From Candidatus Bathyarchaeota archaeon (GTDB lineage Archaea; Thermoproteota; Bathyarchaeia; RBG-16-48-13; GCA-020345945), in NCBI GenBank assembly GCA_020345945.1, contig CP070773.1, positions 170,324 to 175,868 of the forward strand: a stretch of DNA of 5,545 nt, read 5' to 3'. The notes beneath the pieces were generated by a model. The model was not told the DNA's origin. It searched no databases and worked only from the letters and a program-made list of their open reading frames with translations. Made by a program: the position numbers and the translations under genes. Below, piece by piece: positions 1 through 5,339 of the stretch (position 1 is its first letter; every line of letters begins with the position of its first letter).

Positions 1-1
1 T

Positions 2-994
2 AAGGTAGCAGTACCGACAACTTTGAACCCAGCAGGGATGGATCTTCTAAGATGGAAGGAAATAGGCTTCGAGGAGAACTTCGCAAAGAAACAATTACTT
101 GTAGCCAATACCTTTGAGAGCATGGGTATCACCCCAACCTATACCTGCACCCCCTATCTAGCAGGTAATCGACCAAAGAAGGGGGAGCACATAGCTTGGG
201 CAGAATCCTCCGCAATTTCATATGCCAATTCGGTTTTAGGGGCACTGACAAACAGAGAGGGAGGACCCACATCTCTAGCTTCTGCACTAACTGGAAAAAC
301 CCCGTTCTTTGGACTACATATGAAGAAGGGGAGAAGACCGAGTCACGTAATAAATACAAAATTTAGTATCAGCAAACCAATCGAGTACAGTGCACTAGGA
401 TATACTATTGGAAAGATAAGTGGTCTAAAGATCCCTTTCATCAAGGCCCACCTTCACCCTGGCACAGATGAATTGAAGGCTTTAGCAGCCAGTCTTGCCG
501 CATCAGGCTCCACTCCGATGTTCCATATGGAAGGTGTAACACTGGAAAACAAAGAGTTTACAAAATACTTGGGTGAATGCGAACATCTTGAGATAGAAGA
601 AAAAGACATCAAAGAAACCCTAGAAGAACTCTCAACCGATAAGGAGTTCAACTTTGTATGCATCGGTTGCCCCCACTGTAGTCTCACTGAGTTGGAAAAA
701 ATATCAAAACTCTTGGGAAGAAGAAAGACCAATAGAAATCTTTGGGTCTTCACATCAAGATATAATCGGAAGATCGCTGAGAGAAAAGGATACGTGAATA
801 CAATTGAGAAGGCAGGAGGTAAAGTAGTAAGCGATACTTGCATGGTTGTTGCACCCTTGGAGAAATTTGGATTTTCTGGTGCAATAACAAATTCGTGCAA
901 AGCTGCTCATTACTTACCATCCACATGCAAATTGGATACCAGACTGCTTGGACTAGAGGAGTGCATAGATGCTACGGTGAAAAAAAGTGAGTAA
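2..994 (+). CDS. Phosphomevalonate dehydratase large subunit (aconitase X catalytic domain), 5' partial
   Basis: The large, iron-sulfur subunit of aconitase X. In archaea this cytosolic enzyme dehydrates (R)-5-phosphomevalonate to trans-anhydromevalonate 5-phosphate in the modified mevalonate pathway to isoprenoids. The frame is open from base 2, giving 330 residues. The TTG at 23 is the Leu of PTTLNPAGMDL, a family-conserved internal motif, so it is not a start. Family members are about 390-400 residues, so some 60-70 N-terminal residues lie outside the window. Other family signatures are the LTGKTPFFGLH stretch (about 286-318), SALGYTIGKISG (about 392-427), and candidate cluster or active-site cysteines in CIGCPHC (659-679), DTCMV (Cys 839-841) and NSCKAAH (Cys 896-898). 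It overlaps the small-subunit gene by 8 nt. The family is secure. The substrate is inferred from archaeal context, since bacterial aconitase X can act on hydroxyproline, but those forms are usually fused and in catabolic operons. Confidence 0.93.
   Translation, partial: KVAVPTTLNPAGMDLLRWKEIGFEENFAKKQLLVANTFESMGITPTYTCTPYLAGNRPKKGEHIAWAESSAISYANSVLGALTNREGGPTSLASALTGKTPFFGLHMKKGRRPSHVINTKFSISKPIEYSALGYTIGKISGLKIPFIKAHLHPGTDELKALAASLAASGSTPMFHMEGVTLENKEFTKYLGECEHLEIEEKDIKETLEELSTDKEFNFVCIGCPHCSLTELEKISKLLGRRKTNRNLWVFTSRYNRKIAERKGYVNTIEKAGGKVVSDTCMVVAPLEKFGFSGAITNSCKAAHYLPSTCKLDTRLLGLEECIDATVKKSE
976..980 (+). promoter_or_regulatory. Shine-Dalgarno site for the small subunit, inside the large-subunit gene
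   Basis: A GGTGA motif, complementary to the archaeal 16S 3' end, lies 6 nt before the GTG at 987. It fixes that GTG as the start of the small subunit and implies coupled translation of the two subunits across their 8-nt overlap. Confidence 0.7.
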
Positions 995-1403
995 GATAAC
1001 TCAATTCAAGGGGCGAAGTGTAGTCGGCGGAACTGGAAAAGGAATAGCCTTAGTGTCAAATCAACCGCTATCATTTTTCGGAGAAGTAGATCCAAATACA
1101 GGAACGATTGTTTCACAAAGCAGCGATATTAAGGGTGAGTGCGTATCTGGCCGTGTTCTCATATTCCCTCATGGACGAGGAAGTACTGTAGGATCGTATG
1201 TGATCTATGCACTGAAAGAAAACGGAACTGCACCATGTGCTATAATCAACGAGGAGACTGAGATCATCATAGCTGCAGGATGCTCATTGGCAAATATTCC
1301 ACTCGTTGATAGAATGAATGACTTCACAACAAGTATTGTCAGAAGTGGAGATATTGTAAAGGTCGATGGGAATAAAGGATGGATAGAAATCGAAAGAAGA
1401 TAA
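987..1403 (+). CDS. Phosphomevalonate dehydratase small subunit (DUF126 / aconitase X swivel domain)
   Basis: The small, swivelling-domain subunit that pairs with the upstream large subunit to form the active dehydratase; the active site lies between the two. The 138 residues are the usual length for a stand-alone archaeal DUF126 protein. Visible family motifs are GKGIALVSNQPLSFFGEVDP near residues 18-37, the conserved GRGSTVGS loop at about residues 63-70, whose serine is the expected substrate-phosphate or carboxylate contact, and GTAPCAIINEE near residues 80-90 followed by the AAGCSLANIPLVD segment. The start is GTG, chosen because a GGTGA ribosome site lies 6 nt upstream and the protein begins just before the first conserved strand. 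It is co-transcribed with the large subunit. Bacterial homologues often have both domains fused in one chain; here they are split, as is normal in archaea. Confidence 0.93.
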   Translation: MSKITQFKGRSVVGGTGKGIALVSNQPLSFFGEVDPNTGTIVSQSSDIKGECVSGRVLIFPHGRGSTVGSYVIYALKENGTAPCAIINEETEIIIAAGCSLANIPLVDRMNDFTTSIVRSGDIVKVDGNKGWIEIERR

Positions 1404-1475
1404 TACAATGCATAGATGAGCTAACTTTTGTTCTATACAGAAAGAATCAATACGATATATCCAATAATTGAGTAG
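1404..1475 (+). other. Intergenic spacer with possible weak promoter for the HD gene
   Basis: This 72-nt AT-rich spacer holds no gene. A weak TATA-like stretch (TTCTATAC, about 1431-1438) would place transcription start near 1460, just before the HD gene. No clear ribosome site precedes the ATG at 1476. Read-through from the dehydratase operon is equally possible. Confidence 0.25.
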
Positions 1476-2759
1476 ATGGACATGCTGAACCATGAGTATT
1501 GGGGATTCATTAAGGATCCAATCCACGGATACATTCGAATTACTGATTCAGAGAGAAGCATCATAGATACCAGAACTGTACAGCGACTCAGAAGAATCAG
1601 ACAACTTGGACCAGGTGCAGAGTACGTATATCCTGGTGCAAATCATACCCGATTTGAACATTCACTCGGATGTTTATATCTCGGCGGAATACTCGCAGAA
1701 AACCTACCTGTCAGATTGAATGCAAGGGAGATAAGGGATGTCAGGATCGCGACGTTGTTACATGATGTAGGTCACGGACCTTTCTCTCATGTGTTTGAAC
1801 CCCTCTTGAATAAATGCACGGGAAAAACCCATGAAGATATGGCCGAGTGGTTGATTGAGAAATCAGAGTTAGCCGAGATTCTAGAAAAAGAAAACTATGA
1901 AGTCGATAAGATAAAGAGATTAGCAGTTGGAAGAACTGAAACGAAGAAGAACTTTCTTAACCAGATCATCAGAAGTGCTGTAGATGTAGATAAGATGGAT
2001 TTTCTGCTTCGAGACTCTTACCATACCGGAGCAGAATATGGACAGATAGACATCTTCAGACTAATCTACACGATGAATGTACTTGATTCCAACTTAGCAG
2101 TCGACCTAACGGCACTACCGACTCTTGAGGCCTTTATTATCGCAAGAATCGGGGCATTTAGGGCAGTATACTTCCATAGAACTGTCCGAGCATACCAAAT
2201 AATGATGGAAAGAGCATTGAGGGCGGCAAATGAGGAATTAGGTTTTGCAGATACTAAGTCAATACAAGATTACTTAGACTTAGATGACTATAGCATGTGG
2301 ATTAAACTAAAAGAATGTCCAAAGTCCAGAAATATAATGAAAGACCTGGAACGAAGAAAACTTTTGAAATGTTCATTTGAAGGAAGCTTCTTCGCCAAAG
2401 ACCCACTTGCAATTAGCTTACTTACAAATGAATCTATCCGACAAAGATTAGAAGAACAGATCGCTGAGAAAACAAAAATAGAACCAGAGAAAGTGACACT
2501 AGACGTTCCCTCTGTCCCCTCGGTTCCCTATTATCATTCACTAAGTACAGAACCGATGGATATCCCAGTCTTCTATAAGACAAGAGACGGGAAAAGAATA
2601 CCAAAGAAACTCTCTGAAGTCTCTCGAATTATCGAACCCCTTCAAGTATTCATGAACATAGTAAGGGTATACACTGACGAAGAACACCGAGAAAGAGTTG
2701 CAAAATCGGCAAGAGAGGTATTAAGCGACCTACCAATCTCTGCAGAAGTTTCATACTAG
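1476..2759 (+). CDS. HD-domain phosphohydrolase, SAMHD1/dGTPase-like
   Basis: A metal-dependent phosphohydrolase of the HD superfamily, COG1078 type, related to SAMHD1 and bacterial dGTPases that release triphosphate from dNTPs. The 427 residues show the full metal set: His62 in RFEHSLG, His96-Asp97 in LLHDVGHGPFSH, and Asp172 in DVDKMDFLLRD, which aligns with the SAMHD1 DVDKWDYFARD motif. The opening GFIKDPIHGYI (residues 10-20) and RQLGPGAEYVYPGANHTRFEH (about 42-62) are also typical. The C-terminal third (about 280-427) is less conserved and charged, including a VPSVPSVPYYH stretch; in this family that part helps oligomerisation or allosteric control. ATG 1476 is used, but an in-frame ATG at 1482 cannot be excluded, as neither has a ribosome site. 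It converges on the thymidylate kinase gene with a 9-nt gap. dNTP hydrolysis is inferred from motif similarity; other phosphorylated substrates are possible. Confidence 0.88.
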   Translation: MDMLNHEYWGFIKDPIHGYIRITDSERSIIDTRTVQRLRRIRQLGPGAEYVYPGANHTRFEHSLGCLYLGGILAENLPVRLNAREIRDVRIATLLHDVGHGPFSHVFEPLLNKCTGKTHEDMAEWLIEKSELAEILEKENYEVDKIKRLAVGRTETKKNFLNQIIRSAVDVDKMDFLLRDSYHTGAEYGQIDIFRLIYTMNVLDSNLAVDLTALPTLEAFIIARIGAFRAVYFHRTVRAYQIMMERALRAANEELGFADTKSIQDYLDLDDYSMWIKLKECPKSRNIMKDLERRKLLKCSFEGSFFAKDPLAISLLTNESIRQRLEEQIAEKTKIEPEKVTLDVPSVPSVPYYHSLSTEPMDIPVFYKTRDGKRIPKKLSEVSRIIEPLQVFMNIVRVYTDEEHRERVAKSAREVLSDLPISAEVSY

Positions 2760-2768
2760 AGATTTGAG

Positions 2769-3350
2769 TTACTCTCTGATCTTGTCTGATACCACAGACC
2801 AGATACTTTCAGAGACCGCCTCGATAGCTAACTCACCATTCACTACAGCCCAACCAAACTTCTCAGATAGAGAGAGATAAGACTCCCTTACTTTCTTCAG
2901 ATAGGATTCTCTACTCTCGTAGGCATCTCTCTTCCTAAGATATCTTTTCGCTGTATCCTCAACAGAAACATCAAGTACAATTACAAGACTCGGGACTGGT
3001 AGACCTTTTTCTAATGCCAACATCCAGTCTAAGTCAAGTCCATTAGCAAGACCATACGCCAATCCAGATGGGATGTATCTATCAGCTACCACAAACTTAC
3101 CAGAATTTAACCAATCAACGATATCATCCCGTCTCTCCCATCGATTCGCTACATAAAGTAATTGACGAACTTCTGAGGATAGGGAGAGTTTTCCATCGAG
3201 GTAAGCCCTGATGTTCAATCCGACAGGAGTCCTATAGTCTGGGAAAGCAATCATTTCGCAATTAAACCCTGATTGTCCTAACCTATCGAATAATATCTTA
3301 CTCTGAGTAGCTTTACCCGATGCATCAATACCTTCAATACAAAGTAACAT
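2769..3350 (-). CDS. tmk: Thymidylate kinase (dTMP kinase)
   Basis: Phosphorylates dTMP to dTDP with ATP, the step that commits thymidylate to dTTP synthesis, in the cytosol. The 193 residues are the normal length. A P-loop occurs at residues 7-15 (GIDASGKAT, Lys13). The substrate-binding FPDYRTPVG lies at 36-44, the DRY motif at 90-92 in ADRYIPSGLAYG, and a basic LID at 136-142 (RYLRKRD) followed by the family-typical E-S-Y-L-K-K-V stretch. The P-loop lacks the arginine of the human-type enzyme and the LID is basic, so it resembles the E. coli arrangement. The ATG is 10 nt before the first conserved strand (LLCIEGID), and a TATA-like element about 30 nt upstream suggests a very short leader. 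The 3' end faces the HD gene across 9 nt, so the transcripts probably overlap. The call is secure. Confidence 0.95.
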   Translation of the reverse strand: MLLCIEGIDASGKATQSKILFDRLGQSGFNCEMIAFPDYRTPVGLNIRAYLDGKLSLSSEVRQLLYVANRWERRDDIVDWLNSGKFVVADRYIPSGLAYGLANGLDLDWMLALEKGLPVPSLVIVLDVSVEDTAKRYLRKRDAYESRESYLKKVRESYLSLSEKFGWAVVNGELAIEAVSESIWSVVSDKIRE

Positions 3351-3516
3351 AATTCGATCCCTGCCGTTGATTTGGCTGGTTTAAAGTCTTAATCCTACCA
3401 TCTACTTTGAATGGTTCTAAAACTTCTTCCATTGAGTAAGGATAGGATACTAGGAGCCTTTAATGATAGAAACGTTGATAGTTGACAGTCTTTTAGCTGA
3501 TAAAATATCCACGACG
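3351..3516. other. 166-nt intergenic region with short repeats
   Basis: No open frame or RNA gene is supportable in this spacer between two minus-strand genes. It holds the candidate kinase promoter. It also contains a short direct repeat (GTTGATA then GTTGACA at 3474-3487), whose first copy overlaps a 6-bp arm (CGTTGA, 3473-3478). The matching arm (TCAACG, 3517-3522) straddles the stop codon of the zinc-ribbon gene. These may form a long-range stem in the 3' end of that transcript, but repeats this short can arise by chance. Confidence 0.3.
3378..3390 (-). promoter_or_regulatory. Candidate TATA box for the thymidylate kinase gene
   Basis: On the minus strand this reads AAGACTTTAAACC, with the TTTAAA core 30-35 nt upstream of the kinase ATG. 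A start about 25 nt downstream would give a leader of only a few bases, common in archaea. The assignment rests on spacing and base composition alone. Confidence 0.35.
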
Positions 3517-3873
3517 TCAACGAGATTTCAGTTGTTTCCTAGTTTTTTCCAACAATTCAAGGAGTAAAAGTAACACGTTCCCAAGTCGCTGTATCTTTTC
3601 TGGATCCTCTTCAGATGATAGTTTTTCTTGTACATCCTTAAGTTTACTAAGAATATTCTTCTCAAGCTCATCGAGTAGAATCGATTTCTCAATAATAGTG
3701 GGGGCCTCTCCTTCCTGAACTTTAATGACTTTCTTGTTACATTTCAAGCACCATATATCCTCATTTACGCTGAATAGAGGAGAACTACATTCAGGGCAAC
3801 TATCTGTAAGCAGAGTAGCACCAGAACGTAACCAATCAGCCATCTTCTCAAGATCCTCACCCAATCTAATCAC
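3517..3873 (-). CDS. Zinc-ribbon protein of the Sjogren/scleroderma autoantigen 1 (p27) family
   Basis: A small protein of 118 residues resembling the archaeal relatives of human autoantigen p27 (ZNRD2). The family signature is a short helix then KMADWLRSGATLLTDSCPEC, with the zinc ribbon formed by Cys26, Cys29, Cys42 and Cys45 (CPEC...CLKC). After a linker, residues about 63-118 are leucine- and charge-rich and look like a helical hairpin or coiled coil, ending in a basic tail. The start is GTG at 3873; a stop lies eight codons upstream (TGA) and no other start codon intervenes. The ATG eleven codons in would remove part of the conserved helix, although a GGTGAGG motif lies 11 nt before it. 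The biochemical role is not established in archaea. The gene diverges from UPF0147 and may share its AT-rich promoter region. Confidence 0.85.
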   Translation of the reverse strand: MIRLGEDLEKMADWLRSGATLLTDSCPECSSPLFSVNEDIWCLKCNKKVIKVQEGEAPTIIEKSILLDELEKNILSKLKDVQEKLSSEEDPEKIQRLGNVLLLLLELLEKTRKQLKSR

Positions 3874-3934
3874 TTTCCACTTAGACTCGTCAACTCACCG
3901 TTTGATAGGGATTAGAGTGACTTTAAGGGGAGAC

Positions 3935-3948
3935 ATAAATATTTTTAA
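3935..3948 (+). promoter_or_regulatory. AT-rich promoter (TATA box) upstream of UPF0147
   Basis: ATAAATATTTTTAA is the strongest TATA-like element in the window. It would place transcription start near 3965-3970 and give a leader of about 30 nt containing the ribosome site. Its AAATATTT core (3937-3944) is a palindrome, so it may also drive the divergent zinc-ribbon gene, with a leader of about 40 nt. Confidence 0.5.
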
Positions 3949-3986
3949 TTGAGTGGATTCTCTCGTCATATGAATCTGTTGTTCCG

Positions 3987-3991
3987 GGAGG
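3987..3991 (+). promoter_or_regulatory. Strong Shine-Dalgarno site for UPF0147
   Basis: GGAGG within GGGAGGAT is a consensus ribosome site with 7 nt spacing to the ATG at 3999. It is by far the strongest such site in the window and settles the start of UPF0147. Confidence 0.8.
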
Positions 3992-3998
3992 ATTAGAA

Positions 3999-4289
3999 AT
4001 GCCAAGAAAAAAATCAAAAAAGAAACAGATGGAAGAATACGAGGAACAAATACAGCAAGCAACAATAATACTAGGACGAGTCTCAGAAGACACGACAACT
4101 CCACGGAACATTAGACGAGCAGCAAAGCAAGCAATAGAATCACTACAAAACCAAGAGCATACCCCAGCGATAAGAGCAGCAAACGCAGTCAGTATTCTTG
4201 ACGACATCAGCCAAGATCCCAATATGCCACCTTACACAAGAGTTGTACTTTGGCAAGCTGTAAGCATCTTAGAGACAATCAAAGACTGA
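3999..4289 (+). CDS. UPF0147 family protein
   Basis: A small archaea-specific conserved protein of unknown function, 96 residues, the usual family length. After a very basic N-terminus (PRKKSKKKQ, residues 2-10) the rest is predicted to be all helical and soluble. The family hallmarks are TPRNIRRAA (about 34-42), AIRAANAVSILDDISQDPN (about 57-75) and MPPYTR (76-81). Residues 21-50 and 63-92 align without gaps at an offset of 42, with ten identities (Ala21/63, Ile24/66, Leu25/67, Ser29/71, Asp31/73, Pro35/77, Arg39/81, Gln44/86, Ala45/87, Leu49/91), so the protein looks like two copies of a helical unit. It has its own TATA box and a strong ribosome site, suggesting high expression as a single gene. 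The basic tail could contact nucleic acid or the ribosome; that is inference only. Confidence 0.92.
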   Translation: MPRKKSKKKQMEEYEEQIQQATIILGRVSEDTTTPRNIRRAAKQAIESLQNQEHTPAIRAANAVSILDDISQDPNMPPYTRVVLWQAVSILETIKD

Positions 4290-4306
4290 TAGAAACCAAG
4301 AGCATA

Positions 4307-5128
4307 CTACGTAATGCTTAGGTGACTCAAGATTTCTTGATGTAACCCATCATCACAGGATGCAACAATAGATAAACGACTTTTTGAATTCAACACACAA
4401 TCAAGCTCACCACCAAAAGGAGAAGTAACCACACCTCCAGCTTCCTTTATAATTAGACAAGCCGCCGCAAGATCAGTGGGACGCAATCTCTTTCGTAAGT
4501 CCACAAAACTCTGATAAAACCCAGAGGCAACATAACACAGTTCCAAAGCAGCTGAACCCAAATGCCGGTCATTTTTAGCCTTAGATACTAAATCGAAAAG
4601 GCTCCTAGCAGCCATCGTTTCGAGATAACTAAAGGACACCCTAAGAATCGAATCAGAAAGTTCAGAAACCTCTGATACATGGATGGGCTTTCCGTTAAGT
4701 GAAGCCCCTTCGTCCTTAGTAGCAGCAAAGACATCCCCTCTAAGAAGATCCATCACCAACCCTACGAATACATCACTCATTCTTTGGGTACTCGACACTG
4801 CAATTGATGTACAAAAGAAGGGAATACCAGTAATTGCATTCAACGTACCATCGACACAATCTGTCACTACAAAGGTGGTAGGATTTTCCCCAATCTCTGA
4901 AGAGATCTCTTCCCCAATATAGAACATGGGAACTTGAAGTTTCTCGAATTCACTAAGAATTGTTTTTTCAGCTTCTATATCGATCCGTCGTGTCAAATCC
5001 CCACTAGGATTACGTCCAACAACAGCGTCCGCGTCAGAACTGTTCAAGTCCCGAATTACTTGAGTTCTTACCTTATCTGCTATAGACCCCAATACTTCTA
5101 ACCAATCTAATGAAGACATCTTATTCAT
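4307..5128 (-). CDS. Inositol monophosphatase / fructose-1,6-bisphosphatase family protein
   Basis: A Mg2+- and Li+-sensitive-type sugar phosphatase fold (COG0483; archaeal members hydrolyse inositol 1-phosphate, fructose 1,6-bisphosphate or both), 273 residues, normal length. Metal ligands are seen as Glu73 in IGEE, Asp90 and Asp93 in TDCVDGT, and Asp219 in RPTDLAAA; upstream D50 in DLTRRIDIEAE and the GSAALELCYVASG motif (191-203) are also conserved. The usual Pro of the DPxDGT signature is Cys91 here. No signal peptide or membrane segment is seen. The ATG has no ribosome site, and a TATA-like element lies about 30 nt upstream, pointing to a leaderless or nearly leaderless mRNA; an in-frame ATG three codons later is an alternative. 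It converges on UPF0147 with 17 nt between stops. The exact substrate cannot be told from sequence; gluconeogenesis or inositol phosphate synthesis are the likely roles. Confidence 0.9.
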   Translation of the reverse strand: MNKMSSLDWLEVLGSIADKVRTQVIRDLNSSDADAVVGRNPSGDLTRRIDIEAEKTILSEFEKLQVPMFYIGEEISSEIGENPTTFVVTDCVDGTLNAITGIPFFCTSIAVSSTQRMSDVFVGLVMDLLRGDVFAATKDEGASLNGKPIHVSEVSELSDSILRVSFSYLETMAARSLFDLVSKAKNDRHLGSAALELCYVASGFYQSFVDLRKRLRPTDLAAACLIIKEAGGVVTSPFGGELDCVLNSKSRLSIVASCDDGLHQEILSHLSIT

Positions 5129-5151
5129 TAGACGAGTTGTGGCAGGTAATC

Positions 5152-5163
5152 AAAGCTTTTATC
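5152..5163. promoter_or_regulatory. Candidate bidirectional promoter between phosphatase gene and tRNA-Leu
   Basis: The stretch AAAGCTTTTATC contains the palindrome AAAGCTTT (5152-5159). Read on the plus strand, its CTTTTATC part would place a start near 5185, about 10 nt before the tRNA. Read on the minus strand (GATAAAAGCTTT) it would start transcription a few bases before the phosphatase ATG at 5128. Spacing fits both directions; the core is only a loose TATA match. Confidence 0.4.
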
Positions 5164-5194
5164 ATGGGAAACTTTCTCTTCAAATACTATTGCC

Positions 5195-5303
5195 GCGGGG
5201 ATTCCCAAGTCTGGTCTAAGGGGCAAGGCTCAGGAGTTAAATTCTGAGCTGAGAAACCTTGTGGCGTAGGCCTTCGAGGGTTCAAATCCCTCTCCCCGCA
5301 CCA
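5195..5303 (+). tRNA. tRNA-Leu (CAG anticodon) with a 21-nt intron
   Basis: A class II tRNA folds well by hand. The acceptor stem is 5195-5201 with 5293-5299 (7 pairs). The D arm has CCC 5204-5206 with GGG. The anticodon stem is 5224-5228 (CAAGG) with 5257-5261 (CCTTG). A long variable arm lies at about 5262-5275, with GGC/GCC pairing. The T arm is 5276-5280 with 5288-5292 and loop TTCAAAT. The discriminator is A5300 and CCA is encoded at 5301-5303. The anticodon loop is interrupted after position 37. The mature loop is CTCAGG plus A5256, giving anticodon CAG at 5231-5233, which reads the CUG codon. The acceptor, D-arm, variable-arm and T-arm sequences match archaeal tRNA-Leu, which excludes Ser. 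The TTAA inside the intron is not the anticodon. Confidence 0.93.
5235..5255 (+). other. tRNA intron with bulge-helix-bulge splice motif
   Basis: This 21-nt intron sits at the canonical position between nucleotides 37 and 38. The exon CTCA (5229-5232) pairs with TGAG (5250-5253) to form the 4-bp central helix. The two 3-nt bulges are G5233-G5234-A5235 and A5254-A5255-A5256, each cut after its second base, as expected for the archaeal splicing endonuclease. The inner helix is weak (5236-5238 with 5247-5249, one G-U pair). The intron contains CTGAG twice in tandem (5244-5248 and 5249-5253), so the exon CTCAG can also pair with the upstream copy. Confidence 0.85.
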
Positions 5304-5339
5304 CCGAGTAAACAGTCCTCTGGATGATGTGTATAGATA

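Noticed and set aside
23..25. TTG as the start codon of the aconitase X large subunit
   Set aside because: The frame stays open to base 2 and the upstream residues (KVAVPTT) match the conserved family motif leading into LNPAGMDL, so the gene simply enters from outside the window.
454..900. Minus-strand open frame of 148 codons inside the aconitase X gene
   Set aside because: It lies wholly antisense to a strongly conserved coding sequence and its peptide shows no recognisable motif.
3461..3500. C/D-box small RNA (ATGATAG ... GCTGA)
   Set aside because: The C box has two mismatches, there is no acceptable D'/C' pair, and the interval is shorter than a normal archaeal C/D RNA.
3895..4222. Two overlapping minus-strand open frames with hydrophobic peptides near UPF0147
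   Set aside because: Both are largely antisense to the UPF0147 coding region and its promoter; the hydrophobic look comes from the reverse complement of Lys/Glu-rich codons. No start signal supports them.
4301..4318. AGCAT...ATGCT inverted repeat between UPF0147 and the phosphatase gene as a terminator
   Set aside because: Only 5 pairs with an 8-nt loop, overlapping the phosphatase stop codon, and no T-run follows on either strand. Archaeal termination relies on oligo-T tracts.
5236..5242. GTTAAAT read as the anticodon loop of a tRNA-Leu(TAA)
   Set aside because: A proper 5-bp stem cannot be drawn around a 7-nt loop here, and the flanking CAAGG/CCTTG stem would be unused. The CAG anticodon with a canonical 37/38 intron fits every arm.
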